NCBI GenBank assembly: GCA_016758905.1
Contig: JAEPQZ010000007.1
Span: forward strand, 929,595 to 993,594
DNA from: Umbelopsis isabellina
Taxonomy: Eukaryota > Mucoromycota > Umbelopsidomycetes > Umbelopsidales > Umbelopsidaceae
Direction of reading: 5' to 3'
Length of the DNA: 64,000 nt
The notes beneath the pieces were generated by a model. The model saw only the letters and a list, made by a program, of their open reading frames with translations, was not told the DNA's origin and searched no databases. Each line of letters begins with the position of its first letter. Position 1 is the first letter of the stretch. Below, one piece after another: positions 22,758-36,851 of the stretch. Position numbers and translations under genes: made by a program.

Positions 22758-24030
22758 ATGGCTTCCCACTCCAGTAATCCCAACCGATCGCGTGAACGAT
22801 CAAGATCTCGAGACAGTAGGCGGGACTCGGAAAGATCACACTCACGGCGTACTGAGAGAAGTTCTGAAAGATCAAGACGAAGAAGTAGAAGTCCTCATGA
22901 TCGTCATGGAGAAAGACGGTAGGCTATCACAGTCATGCCTGATTCGGAATTGTGTTTAGCTAAGCAAAGTGGGACTTCAATAGATCTAGAAGGAATAGGT
23001 CGGATCGATCTGAATCACCCACTAGGCGTCGATCTCGTAGACGTTCCAGATCATTATCTACGGACTCGGAATCTAGTAGTGACAATAACAGCAGTGATGA
23101 AGAAAATAGCAGAAGATCCCGAAAACACAGTAAACATAGGAAACATAAAAAAGATAGAAAGGACAAAAAGGACAAAAAGGTATTGAATCACTGGCAAGTA
23201 AATAGTATGTATTCAGTCCCCTATTATAACTCTGATGTTGGATCTAGAAAAAAAGCAAGAAAAGCAAAAGGAGTCGACATCGTGGCGTTGCAGACATCAA
23301 ATGGGGTCACTATGGCATTATCCATGAAGCCGATATTTTTACCAAAGAGCCGGTGAGTAATCCAAATATTATTTGTGACAGGTACTATCGTTCTCTAATT
23401 CAATGTCATGTAGGAATTTCAAGCATGGTTGTTAGAAGTAAAGAAAGCCAATGTTGAAACCATTCCCAACTCTAAACGCAAAGAGCTTTTCAACAGCTTT
23501 ATGGAAGGTAAGCTTTGCTCTCGCCTTAACTGCAATTTCAAGTACTGGACTAAAATTGCTTTGAACTTTAGACTACAACACTGCTACTATGACCCATGAA
23601 AAGTACGTTTTTGTATAAGCAGATGCGTGGGTTTATGGGATGTTTGATTTACTGACACTGTAATATAGGTTCTATAACTTGCAAAAGTGGGAAGATAAGC
23701 AGCGAGCTATCCGTATGGGTGAGAAGCCTGCTGATGATAGCGCCGGCTTTGATTTTAAAAAGGATGAAGAAAATCTACGGTATGTTCCCAAGCGCTTTTT
23801 ATAACACCAGCGTATCATTTGCGCTTAAGGCTAAATTTGTATCATTTTATAGATTACAACAGAGGCAGGCTGCCAAACAAGCAACCGTCGCACCGTCCCA
23901 TATGTCTAAAGCTGATCTATCTGATTTGGCCAGAGTTGCTCGCGAACGTATCGAAGCCGAACGTATGCGTAAATTGGGTCTTAAACCAAAGACATCTATG
24001 GGAGTCCGTTACGAGCAAGGATATGAATGA
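22758..24030 (+). CDS. RS-rich conserved nuclear protein, probably splicing-related
   Basis: Seven exons: 22758-22918, 22984-23179, 23248-23352, 23414-23507, 23572-23602, 23669-23779, 23853-24030, 291 residues. The first half is rich in Arg-Ser and Ser-Asp dipeptides (RSRERSRSRDSRR) and ends in a Lys/His-rich stretch (KHSKHRKHKKDRKDKKDKK). The second half is a well-ordered conserved region: KWGHYGIIHEADIF, EFQAWLLEVKKANVET, FNSFMEDYNTATMTHEKFYN, LQKWEDKQRAIRMGEKP, and a helical end. I recognise this as an animal/plant/fungal family that combines an RS domain with a W-G-x-Y-G-I-I module, but I cannot name it with certainty. Nuclear location and a role near the spliceosome are inferred from the RS domain. 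All phases close. Confidence 0.8.
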
Positions 24031-24189
24031 TAGTGTATAAAAACCCAATGTAACAAGTTCATAGAAATTTTGTAAATCAAAATCTGTTAAAGCCAAAGGC
24101 TTTATTCACAATTGGTATACAGATGTCAAGGATAAGAGTGCAACGACAAAGATAAAATAAGAGAGGATGTTTGTAAAGATGGTCATTTT

Positions 24190-25044
24190 CTAGTTGGAAA
24201 GTATAAGTGTAACAAAGTCTATGAAAGATGATTGTGAGTCAGTTATAATGCAGTTCATGCACACGATCAAGTTTTGCACAATACTCACCAACATAGTTAA
24301 TACGTCCGTCTTTGCTGACTTCAACTTCCTTGAGTAGTTCATCAACCTCCTCGTCGCTAAGCTTCTCACCAAGGTTGGTCAAGACTGCCAACGTCGTCCA
24401 TGATTAATTTAAGCCATGCTAAATCCCGTTATTGATTGTTTGAAACTTACCATAACGGAGTTCGCCGGCTGAGATGTAACCATCGCCTTCCTTGTCGAAG
24501 ACCTGGAAACCTTGGATGAATTCTTGAGAAGTACCAGCGGGTTTGAAGCCGTCAGGTCGCGTCAAGATGGTGAGGAAGGTACCAAAATCAATGTCAACGT
24601 CTGTCATGATTATTAGTTTGAATGTTACTGAGATACATGATTTTCAATTTCTGATTTGAAGCTTTACCGTGCTTGTCAGAGCCACCAAGAGACTTGATAA
24701 GCTCGCGAACTTCAGCTTGTGTGGGATTCTGTCCAAGACCTCTCAACAAATCGCCGAGGTTATCTGAGGAGACGGTGCTGTTTCCCTTCTTGTCGTACAT
24801 GGAAAACGCCTCCTTCCACTCTACATTAAACACAAGGTGTAAGACAACTCTGTGACAAGCTCAAAACGTCTCAAAACCGCACTTACCATCAAGTTGTTCC
24901 TGAGATGGCTGTGTCTGGATGATGAAAAGATGCCAAATTTGAGAGATTCAGTGAGTTTCAAGCGCGTAATTTCCAACCATGTACACATTCAATATCTGTA
25001 GTTGTGACGCTCATACTGAGAAATCAACTTACCGCTGGGCTCAT
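24190..25044 (-). CDS. Essential myosin light chain (Cdc4/Mlc1-like EF-hand protein)
   Basis: Binds IQ motifs of myosin heavy chains and supports actomyosin ring and vesicle transport. Six exons, the first only 12 bases: 25044-25033, 24914-24887, 24820-24668, 24600-24451, 24384-24289, 24218-24190, giving 155 residues. It starts [21 protein letters not shown]-hand 1 is degenerate ([18 protein letters not shown]). Next comes the light-chain signature [17 protein letters not shown], then one canonical EF loop ([13 protein letters not shown]), and a degenerate last hand ending [13 protein letters not shown]. The DFxTFLxxLxRPxGF motif separates it from calmodulin. Probably at most one site binds Ca2+. 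All phases close. Confidence 0.92.
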
Positions 25045-25746
25045 GTTGTAGATGCTGTATAGAGGTGTTTGTTTTTTCAAGAATCGTAAATTGGGCAATT
25101 TGATTTGTCTGGCGGGGTTTTAAATTTATAATATGGTTGGGCTGGAATGTGGCAGGAGGCATTCTGGCAAACTTTGCTATTGTTGGCAGACAGACATCCA
25201 TACATAACGTCCTGTTAGGAAAAGTTAAAAATTCCTTTCTAACGTCTGAAGACTTGAGTAGAGTCATAAGCACTAGTTATCTGATGATTTCTCGTGTATT
25301 ACTCTATCTTCCTTCATCTCTTGAAATATTGCAGATGTCAACTGATCAACAAAAGGCTCCAAGCATTGTTTTAGAAAGCTGATGTATTTATAAGGAAATA
25401 CTCGTCAGTTTCGAAATGATATTGTCGAATATACGGTATATTTTAACCAGCAATCAAAGCTGCTGGCCTTAATTTTCCATATTTGAACAATTGCCAATCT
25501 CGAGACGAGCGCGCTTTACTAATGGTTTCAAGCTCAGGGCCAACCACAGCCATTGTGGCAAAAAAAAAAGCTTGTTTGGCTGTGATATATCGAAGATCAC
25601 ATCTTTTCTCTTTTCTCATCTACTTTTTGCGTTCTTGGATGAACTACAATACTTTACATCTATCTATACATCCCTCTACTATTAACGTTCAACCCATAGA
25701 CGATAATCAATTCTCTAGTACATATCCTCTTATCCCATAATCGTTC
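25045..25746. promoter_or_regulatory. Divergent promoter between myosin light chain and MATE genes
   Basis: There are 702 bases with no recognisable gene. A C/T-rich stretch and an A-run (25561-25569, nine A) lie nearer the MATE start. Short ORFs here show no family resemblance. Confidence 0.45.
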
Positions 25747-27198
25747 ATGACGCAAGCAAGTTCTTTAGAAGAGGGTACTTTAGTATCTGTAGAAGAACGT
25801 ACCCATTTGCTTTCCAGCCCAAAAGCTAAACAACCGGAGCCACGTTGGACTGATGAGATAACATGGTTAATCATGAAGTCCCTTCCTGTGGTTGCAGCCT
25901 ATTTGTTACAAAGTAGTTTGCAAAGTGTAACCATCATTAGCGTTGGAAGACTTGGTGCCACCGAATTGGCATCGGCTACACTTGGCTCTATCCTGGCTAC
26001 TGTAACAGGATTTAGTGTGATGACTGGAGCTTCATTAGCTCTTGACACTCTTCTTTCTCAGGCGTTTACTGGAGCGGACGATGTTACTGTTGTCGGTCTA
26101 CAGTTTCAGCGATCATTGATCATAATGGGTTTGCTGATGGCACCAGTCTCAATATTTTGGTGGTATGCAGAGAATGTATTTTTGTTACTTGGTCAAGACC
26201 CTATCATAGCGCAGAAAGCTTCATTGTTTGTGCGAATGATGATTCCAACGGCTCCCGCATTTGGAATTTTTGAGGCTCTGAAAAAGTACTTGCAAGCTCA
26301 AGGTATTTTCGGTGCTGGAACTTACATGCTGATGATTGGTGCGCCATTGAACCTGCTACTCAACTATATACTGGTCTGGTCTCCAAAATTTTCGATTGGT
26401 TATATTGGAGGGCCATTGTCTACATGTCTGAGTTCTTGGATCATCGTGTTGCTTACGGTTTTGTATATCCGATATGTTGATGGAGCTGCTGCTTGGGGTG
26501 GTTGGAATCGAGCTGCTTTCCAAGTTAAAGATTGGGTTCCATTCATCAAGCTAGCAATTCCCGGCATATTGTTAATATGTACTGAGACGTGGGCGTTTGA
26601 AATCATTACGCTGGCTGCCAGTTGGATGGGAACCACTAGCTTAGCTGCTCAAAGCGTCATTTGGACAACTCAGACTACCTTATATACATTGCCTTTTGGC
26701 ATCGGAGTAGCAGCTGCTACGAGATCTGGTAACCTTCTTGGCGGTGGCTTTAGTAGACAAGCAAAACTCGCAGCACATATGGCTCTAGCTTTAGCTATCG
26801 GCATTTCCCTGTTCAACTGTGGCTTACTTCTGACACTCCGCGCAACATGGGGAAGCTTCTTCACTGATGATCCGGCTGTAGTGGAACTAGTCGCAAAGGT
26901 GTTGCCATTTGTTGCTATTTTCTGCATTGCTGACACCACTGCCGGTGTAAGCGATGGCTTGCTTAATGGGCAAGGTCGGCAAAAAATCGCTGCAACCATC
27001 AACATCGCAACTTACTATTTGACAGCGCTTCCAGTCGGATTCTGGCTTAGTTTCAAGATGGATCTAGGACTACAAGGATTATGGTTATCGCTATCAGTCG
27101 CAATGTTTGGTGCCTGTCTTACCACTGTTCTTCTTATTTTAAGAACAAACTGGACAGAGCAAGCCAACGCCGCATATTTACGAGCTAAAGGTGAATGA
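25747..27198 (+). CDS. MATE-family multidrug/toxin extrusion transporter
   Basis: MATE proteins export organic cations and toxins using H+ or Na+ gradients. The gene is a single 483-codon exon, a usual family length. After a hydrophilic N-terminus (about 40 residues, with the acidic-dileucine-like EERTHLLSS) come twelve hydrophobic segments. MATE landmarks are VAAYLLQSSLQSVTIISVGRLGATELASA in the first repeat (read in parts), ALDTLLSQAFTGAD, a pseudo-repeat after residue 250, RSGNLLGGG and GVSDGLLNGQGRQKIAA. The N-terminal acidic dileucine motif suggests vacuolar or plasma-membrane sorting. The absence of introns is unusual among its intron-rich neighbours. Substrate is unknown. Confidence 0.95.
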   Translation: MTQASSLEEGTLVSVEERTHLLSSPKAKQPEPRWTDEITWLIMKSLPVVAAYLLQSSLQSVTIISVGRLGATELASATLGSILATVTGFSVMTGASLALDTLLSQAFTGADDVTVVGLQFQRSLIIMGLLMAPVSIFWWYAENVFLLLGQDPIIAQKASLFVRMMIPTAPAFGIFEALKKYLQAQGIFGAGTYMLMIGAPLNLLLNYILVWSPKFSIGYIGGPLSTCLSSWIIVLLTVLYIRYVDGAAAWGGWNRAAFQVKDWVPFIKLAIPGILLICTETWAFEIITLAASWMGTTSLAAQSVIWTTQTTLYTLPFGIGVAAATRSGNLLGGGFSRQAKLAAHMALALAIGISLFNCGLLLTLRATWGSFFTDDPAVVELVAKVLPFVAIFCIADTTAGVSDGLLNGQGRQKIAATINIATYYLTALPVGFWLSFKMDLGLQGLWLSLSVAMFGACLTTVLLILRTNWTEQANAAYLRAKGE

Positions 27199-28334
27199 TC
27201 GCCAGCTTCATCGCATACCCAGACTATCCTCATATCAAATTTGTTACCCTCTCTTATTACATAAACAATCTCACAATAAAAGTTTAATACGACAATTATA
27301 CTTTAAATTACTGGTGATAGCCACAGAATCGTGTGACGCATATTGGCCCTCATCATGGAACCAGGACTCGGATACAAACTTGTGTCAAAATCATTAAATT
27401 ATGTACTGTCAACTTTTTTGTCTTCATTGCCACTTTTCAAAGATAACATAATTATTTCATAAGCGTATTCACCACATAGAAGGTCTTCATGGAAACTCAT
27501 CACAAACAATTACCCGCGATCATGACAAGAGTACATTGGTATTATGCTTTGGGATTTATGTGGTCACCTTTTGATCCGACTGCAAACGACTTGCTGGAGC
27601 ATTACTGGCTAACCAATACGGCTGGGCATATTCATATACCTGAAATTGGTCAAGGGCAAGCTCTCGCATATTCGGTTCGCGGGTACATAAATTACCGTGG
27701 CCATCGCATCAGAATATCTAGAAGAGTATGCTAGATATTTGTATTACAATATCAACTATTTCCTATAAGCATTTTATGAAATACAATATCGCATATATAT
27801 GCACCAGTGCGGTACATACTTGACCTTTCAATTGTTTGCTTTGGGGAATATTTAGTAAACTGATCCTCATCCGTTGTCAGATGCTGTGGAACTACCAATT
27901 CAGCTTTGATACGTACATATAGTCTTTACTCACCTATTTAAAATTCTGAATACTTAGATTACAAGTTCACGCTGCGGCTGCAGCATTTTTTCTTCTACGA
28001 AATGGTGTTTGATCCGACTGAGTCTGTTTATCGGGGTCAACACCTTGCAGGCAGATTATCGGCATCGCCTACCAATAGCTTTTTTATCTGATTGTCAGGT
28101 GAAATATACATTGGGTCCACCAATATCACCAGTCCCCATAATAGTATTTTACAACCAAATAGTCAATTTGGTCATATTGCTTTCTGTACGTCCCGGAGTG
28201 GAGTTGCCAATACGGCAAGTTTTCCGAGGCGAATCCATTACAGCATAAAACCCCGCAATCGAGATGTCCCACGCTTGTCCAGAATTTTTTTTTTTTTCAA
28301 AAGAGTCATTTGCTAGCTGCTCCATACCTCTGCA
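27199..28334. other. Intergenic between MATE and asparaginase genes
   Basis: These 1136 bases hold no secure gene. An 81-codon plus ORF at 27489-27734 (aromatic-rich, containing FDPTANDLLEHYW) may be coding but matches nothing I know. A second weak frame near 28002-28090 stops early. A run of about 13 T at 28286-28298 lies some 40 bases upstream of the asparaginase start, a likely promoter tract. Confidence 0.4.
27489..27734 (+). CDS. Small hypothetical ORF, 81 residues
   Basis: Begins METHHKQLPAIMTRVHWYY and contains FDPTANDLLEHYWLTN, ending in a basic RGHRIRISRRVC. Composition is protein-like (many aromatic residues, few repeats), but there is no recognisable domain and no splice partner was found. 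It may be a chance frame in the long MATE-asparaginase spacer. Confidence 0.2.
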   Translation: METHHKQLPAIMTRVHWYYALGFMWSPFDPTANDLLEHYWLTNTAGHIHIPEIGQGQALAYSVRGYINYRGHRIRISRRVC

Positions 28335-30857
28335 ATGAAAGAACCAAGTAAATCATTAGCTCAAGTCATGAATCAGGTTTCGCCAACACCTGCTTCGCTA
28401 CTTTCAAATGACGCTGCTCATATATTTGACAATGCTGCTGTGGAATTCCAGCTCTCTGCCGACCGTGAGGAGATGGTAGCTCCAGGTACCATAGATAACG
28501 TGAAACATATACAGGTTTCTGTAGTACAAATATATTAACCATCATTGAAAATTAAGATGTATCAAGAGTACTGGTGATTTATACTGGAGGTACTATTGGT
28601 ATGGTGAATAGCACAGAGCATGGATACATGCCATTACCAAACTATCTGGAGAAAACATTGGCTTCTGTCGCCAGATTCCATGACCCACATGATCCACAAG
28701 GATTACAGCATCGTTCTCGCAATAACTCTGAAGATAATCTATCAGATATTTTGAAGGCTTCAGTTCTATCAAAGAATTCCAATGATGGTGTATCAGAGTC
28801 TACCGGATTCACTTCCAAAACTCCGCGACAAAGGATGAATGCAGTGAATATGATTTCATACAATGGCCCCAATGTAGGAGATAAGGTTTCTCTACAATTA
28901 CCCAGTTTAATTACTCCAGTTAGTTTGTATGGAAAACGTATCCGGTATGTAGCAGGTCACTCAACGCTTGAAGATGATTCTGAAACATACTAATTACTCT
29001 ATAGTTATTCAATCTTGGAATATGAGCCGCTATTGGACTCATGCAACATGACAATGGAAGGTACTGCAGTGCGTTGTTGAAAGTATGATGGAAATTATCA
29101 CTGACAATTGATCATGTTTAAGACTGGATACGCATAACAAAGGATATCGAGTGTAACTATCAAAATTTTGATGCGTTCATCATTTTACATGGAACGGATA
29201 CCATGGCTTACACAGCAAGCGCACTTAGCTTCATGCTGGAAGACTTGGGGTAAGGCACTACAACTATGCGCTACATACAATGATCATTACTGACTGTTAA
29301 TTCTGCAGCAAAACTGTGATTGTCACGGGTTCTCAAGTACCTCTAACCGAGGTTCGCAATGACGCTGTAGAGAACTTACTCGGAGCACTCACAATTGCTG
29401 GCCATTTTGTGATACCGGAAGTCTCTTTATACTTTAATCAAAAACTGTATAGAGGAAATAGAACAAGCAAAATAAGTGCAGTAGACTTTGATGCATTTGA
29501 TTCACCTAATTTGGCCCCTCTTGTCCAAGTAGGAATCAACATCGGTAAGGAAATCAATTTCAAATAATATTTCTTTTCTATGTTGTCTAATTTTGTTTGC
29601 GCAGATGTCGCATGGCAACAAGTGTTGCGTCCCGTTCATATTGCCAAATTTAAAGCTCATACTGAACTGAATTCAAACGTCGCCTCTCTGCGACTGTTTC
29701 CGGGTATCACAGAGCATACAGTTCGTATGTTTCTGACATCACCTATACAAGGAGTAGTCCTTGAAACATACGGAGCCGGAAACGCCCCAGCCCGTCCTGA
29801 TTTATTAGCAGCTTTGAAGGAAGCCTGTGATCGCGGGGTTGTCATTGTCAACTGTACTCAGTGCAAAAAGGGGCTGGTTACCGATGCCTATGCAACTGGT
29901 AAACAGTTGACACTAATGGGTGTCATTGCTGGTGCTGACATGACTCCCGAATGTGCACTTACAAAGCTATCGTATCTTCTTGGTAAAAAGGAACTTACCG
30001 TCAGCCAAGTCAGAAAATTGATGACAATGAATCTACGTGGAGAGTTGACAGTTCGAGCCCCACGTACTCGTTTTACTGCTCACAGTCGCACCCATGCACT
30101 AATTCAAACCATTGTTCAAGCTTCCAGCTCAGGGGACGGAAACATCACAAGTCAAACTTTACAAGAAAGAGTTTTGATTGAGAAGGCTATGTATCCCATT
30201 CTTTTGTGCTCTGCAGCTGCCACAGATGATATGGATGGACTTCTAATGCTGCATGAGAATCTTGGGGACATGATCAATTTCAATTGCGTTGATTATGATG
30301 GCAGAACTCCTATGCATCTTGCCTGCAGCGAGGGACATTTCAAAGTGGTTGAATTCCTGCTTATGCATGGAGCTAGCGTTCACACTAGAGATCGATTTGG
30401 CCACACGCCTTTGTTCGATGCTGTTTGCGAGAAAAGAGAAGATGTGGTCAGAATGATGCGCCTAGCCGGCGCCCACTTTGCTTTCGATGATTTTGAAGAC
30501 CTTGGCTACAAGTGGTTGCGAGCCGTGAGAGATAATGATAGCCGATTTGTACGTATGGCTATCAATGCAGGATGGAATTTGAATTGGAGCGAAGGAGTCG
30601 ATGGACAACGTGCCATTCATATCGCTGTTAAAGAAGGCCGTGTTGGCATGCTCAAGACTTTATTGGGAGAATCTTCCCTGCATGCGAATGCCCTTGATAG
30701 ATGGGGAAGGACAGCGCTCGATCATATTGATCAACTAGATCAATATCACAAATCTGGCAGCCGTTACAGCAAGCTCACGCCGGAAATCACATCCGAAATG
30801 AGAACGCTGATCGAGCAGCACATCAAGCGGGATATCTCCCGTCAATCTTCAATTTAA
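28335..30857 (+). CDS. Type I-like L-asparaginase with C-terminal ankyrin repeats (ASPG-like)
   Basis: Hydrolyses L-asparagine to aspartate and ammonia; animal ASPG also shows lysophospholipase activity. Six exons: 28335-28485, 28557-28944, 29005-29060, 29123-29249, 29309-29544, 29605-30857, 736 residues. The nucleophile motif is VIYTGGTIGM (about 56-65). The second catalytic motif is LHGTDTMAYTAS (about 219-230). Then come VTGSQVPLTEVRNDA, the N-K-L-Y-R-G-N-R-type flap and GNAPARPDLL. A 70-residue Ser/Asn-rich insertion sits between the first motif and LYGKRIRYSILEYEPLLDS. Ankyrin repeats cover about residues 545-700 (DGRTPMHLACSEGHFKVVEF, then RFGHTPLFDAV and DGQRAIHIAVKEG). There is no signal peptide, so it is presumably cytosolic. 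Intron 1 uses an internal donor chosen by phase. Confidence 0.95.
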
Positions 30858-31004
30858 CTGATTTAATTAGTCTTGCACATGTTCCATCGTCTTTCATCTC
30901 ATAACACCTCGCACGTTGCATTATCATATCAATTTTTTTGAACGAAATTTTTGGTATAATTATATTTTACATACAATATCGAATTTCACATTCAATATGG
31001 AGTT

Positions 31005-31703
31005 TTACAACCAACTTGGTTTCGTCTCTGGTACTCGTACTAAGTCAGTGTCAAAGAGTTCAATGAATTGTTCATTTAGCAACCTGACCTTCGGGCCAGC
31101 ATATCGTCGATACTCCTCAAATATTGACGTGAGGTTCCATCTTTGCAACTTTCTTAAGCATCCTACAATTGTACCTAACGATAATTTGAGTCAAAAGAGA
31201 TAGAGAGGAAAAAGAATTTTCAAGACTTTTGTTGTACCTGTCCGATGTCTGCCAAGGTTACACATAATCATCATAGGATAATTTCTTGGATTCAAGATGA
31301 TATCCAGTGCCTCCAAAACTGCTTCCTCTGTGATAGGGTCCCAAGCGTTGACTGTGGATATCACCCCCAAATGATACAATTGTATCTCTTGATCATCAAT
31401 GAAGTCACAGCTGTACAAAGGTATCAGTCAATATACTTATATGATATGATGTCTACTTTAAATCTTTTAAGTTCAAATACATACAATCGTTGATTCGGTT
31501 CTTCTGGTGCTAGCCATACGACTGTTTTGAGGCCAAGCTTCTCCAGGAATGGAAAGTTGAGTTCATTTGGCTGCCCAGAACGATATAGATCTTCTTCAAT
31601 CATTCCATAGTTCTCAATGGAGTCGTTGATTAGAAGTTTGCAATGAAAGTGGAGATATATGGCAGATTCTTACAAGTGGAGGTATGAAATGCTGTGACGA
31701 CAT
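31005..31703 (-). CDS. OCA1/Siw14-type dual-specificity phosphatase
   Basis: Small phosphatase of the PFA-DSP/OCA group, known to cleave inositol pyrophosphates or to act in oxidant-induced cell-cycle arrest. Four exons: 31703-31674, 31612-31485, 31410-31238, 31174-31005, giving 166 residues. It begins MSSQHFIPPL, then NYGMIEEDLYRSGQPNEL and FPFLEKLGLKTVVWLAPEEP. The P-loop is MCNLGRHRTGTIVGCLRKLQ, with a perfect Cx5R-T-G. The residue before Cys is Met rather than the usual His, which is common in OCA1-like members. The end is WNLTSIFEEYRRYAGPK. Exon 4 uses the TTAG|GTAC acceptor, which restores GTIVGC. The product is complete. Confidence 0.92.
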
Positions 31704-31815
31704 GTTTGACAATTCTATGGATGGGAGCAAAGTCCTGTAAGTTTCGCGGAAGAACTGTTTGGCAATGGCAATGTTAATCGGAGTTTCACACAAACTTACT
31801 CTCTTGGCTATTGTA

Positions 31816-32118
31816 TCAATAAAGTAAATACAAGAAACTATTGGACCTCGAAACACCTGTAACTACATCGTATCCGTAAATTCCAAATACTTGTGATATT
31901 TTATTATTGCTCATTTTGAAGTATTGTGGCTTTCTTCCTTATACTAGAACGGATTAAGTCTCACCAAAGGCAGCGATAGTCATAGTCATGCCGGCGTTTT
32001 GACCACAAAAGCCAGTCTCCTTGAATAAGGAAGGTGCTTTGCTTTTGTAACATCCAATGCCTAATCCACATTAGTTCACGATCTTACCTTCTTTTGAAAA
32101 GAACTTACATTTAAACAT
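31816..32118 (-). CDS. Possible 59-residue single-pass membrane protein (COA3-like?)
   Basis: A three-exon model, 32118-32109, 32060-31965, 31889-31816, closes in frame: it starts MFKCIGCYKSKAPSLFK and has a hydrophobic segment GMTMTIAAFVFGIYGY, then a short tail. All splice signals are GT-AG. The Q-N-A-G...IYGY pattern next to a basic flank recalls mitochondrial COA3-type cytochrome-oxidase assembly factors (which have N-x-x-x-G...IY-Y followed by a short tail), but the tail here lacks the usual acidic motif. An alternative splice after DVVT could add a longer C-terminus overlapping the first OCA1 exon. Its ATG is only 13 bases from the divergent F-box ATG. Treat as a candidate. Confidence 0.4.
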
Positions 32119-32130
32119 CAAGTCCTGACA

Positions 32131-33249
32131 ATGCACAAACCCAAAGTTCCCCCTGAGCTTCTTTCTTTAATATTGGAGAATCTCGATCAAATTGATCTAT
32201 TCACATGTACAACCGTAAACAGAACTTTCAACGCCGCAGCCACAATCGTTCTTTGGCGCGAACCAGTGCTGAATAGCGCATCTGTTTTTTACAGATTTGC
32301 AGCTTCTCTAGCTCGAACGAAAGAGAGCAAGGGCAAGCTTGTACGCGTCCTCGACTTGCATCGTTCTGTAAACTCACTTGTTACCGATGACTGGTTGAGT
32401 GACATTATAATATGGACTCCACTGCTGGACACCCTTTGCATTCCCATGTGCGATCAAATATCAGATAAGAGCATGGTCAAGCTAGCGAAATACTGCCCAG
32501 AGCTAACGTATCTGGATGTGTCGCGTAGTCGAATAACATATAGAACATGCCACCATTTAAGATTTTGTCAGAAACTTAGATACTTGAGTTTGGGAGCAAC
32601 TCGAGATTTAAGCGAATTTGCTCTGCTTCCATTTAGCAACAGTCGCATAGATTGTCTCCGACTCAATGACTGCCCATGGGTGTCCGTCGCGCAAACAGCC
32701 CAGGATATATGTTCATTACACCACCTTGAGGATTTGGATATGATCAACTGTCGTGATGTAGATGACGAATTTCTCTTAAAGCTGTCAATACCTGATACCG
32801 ACATGAAATCATTCAACCCGTTGCCGGAACTCGTCACTTTTGCGCTATCAAGTAGTCGATCTATAACCGATGAAGGAGTCATGGCGTTTGTGCGTGCCCA
32901 CCCAAAACTTGAATCGTTGACGATATACCAGAGCAGTATAACTGATCGAACCATTAACGAGATTCGAGTGTCGCTTCCAAATATATCCTTTCTCGACTTG
33001 TCGTATTGTGACAATATCACCAGTAGAGCGGTTAGGAGGTTAATTGCGGATAACCATAAACTAGAGATGATTGGGCTCAAAGGTTGTTTGAAAGTTCGAT
33101 CTTTTGACTTTGTTGAACTAGGAAACTCTGATTATCACCCTGGAATCGACCGTCTTACTTCTGCGGAGATGGACATCATACGGACGAGCGAATTGAATCG
33201 CCTCACTAAGGCTCAGCAGCTAGAAAGCAGCATGCACGACGGACAATGA
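32131..33249 (+). CDS. F-box protein with leucine-rich repeats
   Basis: SCF ubiquitin-ligase substrate receptor. Single exon, 372 residues. The F-box is at the very N-terminus (about 4-45: VPPELLSLILENLDQIDLFT then VNRTFNAAATIVLWREP). It is followed by about eight cysteine-containing LRRs of the AMN1/GRR1/FBXL type, for example CPELTYLDVSRSRIT, LDCLRL-like CLRLNDCPWV, LEDLDMINCRDVDDEFL and ISFLDLSYCDNITSRAV. Substrate unknown. Mucoromycota carry many such genes, which fits. It is intronless, and its start is head-to-head with the candidate microprotein. Confidence 0.9.
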   Translation: MHKPKVPPELLSLILENLDQIDLFTCTTVNRTFNAAATIVLWREPVLNSASVFYRFAASLARTKESKGKLVRVLDLHRSVNSLVTDDWLSDIIIWTPLLDTLCIPMCDQISDKSMVKLAKYCPELTYLDVSRSRITYRTCHHLRFCQKLRYLSLGATRDLSEFALLPFSNSRIDCLRLNDCPWVSVAQTAQDICSLHHLEDLDMINCRDVDDEFLLKLSIPDTDMKSFNPLPELVTFALSSSRSITDEGVMAFVRAHPKLESLTIYQSSITDRTINEIRVSLPNISFLDLSYCDNITSRAVRRLIADNHKLEMIGLKGCLKVRSFDFVELGNSDYHPGIDRLTSAEMDIIRTSELNRLTKAQQLESSMHDGQ

Positions 33250-33403
33250 AAATCGCTTATTGTCAGTTTTCTTGGGTGTCAATTTCCACTTCAATTTGAA
33301 TACCCGCTCTCTACTTTAAAATTTACCAGTAAAACTTTAATATGCGCCAATTGTGTGCGTCCGCGTAGCAAGTCTGACTGATTTCTCTTTGTCCAACTCA
33401 TCT

Positions 33404-36659
<3,256 letters not shown>

Positions 36660-36851
36660 ACTAGAAAAGATTGGTATCTACTACCTTTCATACACTGTAG
36701 ATGCAAAGGCGCTATATCTTTTAGCAAGATTGATTACAGAATAGATATTTTTAAACCCAATTTTATTTAGTGATTGCTTCACGAAGCAAATATACAATAA
36801 ACAATCGCGCCGTATGTGTGGACTGAGTGTTATTTTGAATATCAACAAGAT

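Noticed and set aside
28002-28316. Frame with one stop that reads GEIYIGSTNITSPHNS
   Set aside because: Considered as a broken gene or extra exon of the asparaginase, but splice phases do not fit, and no relative is recognised.
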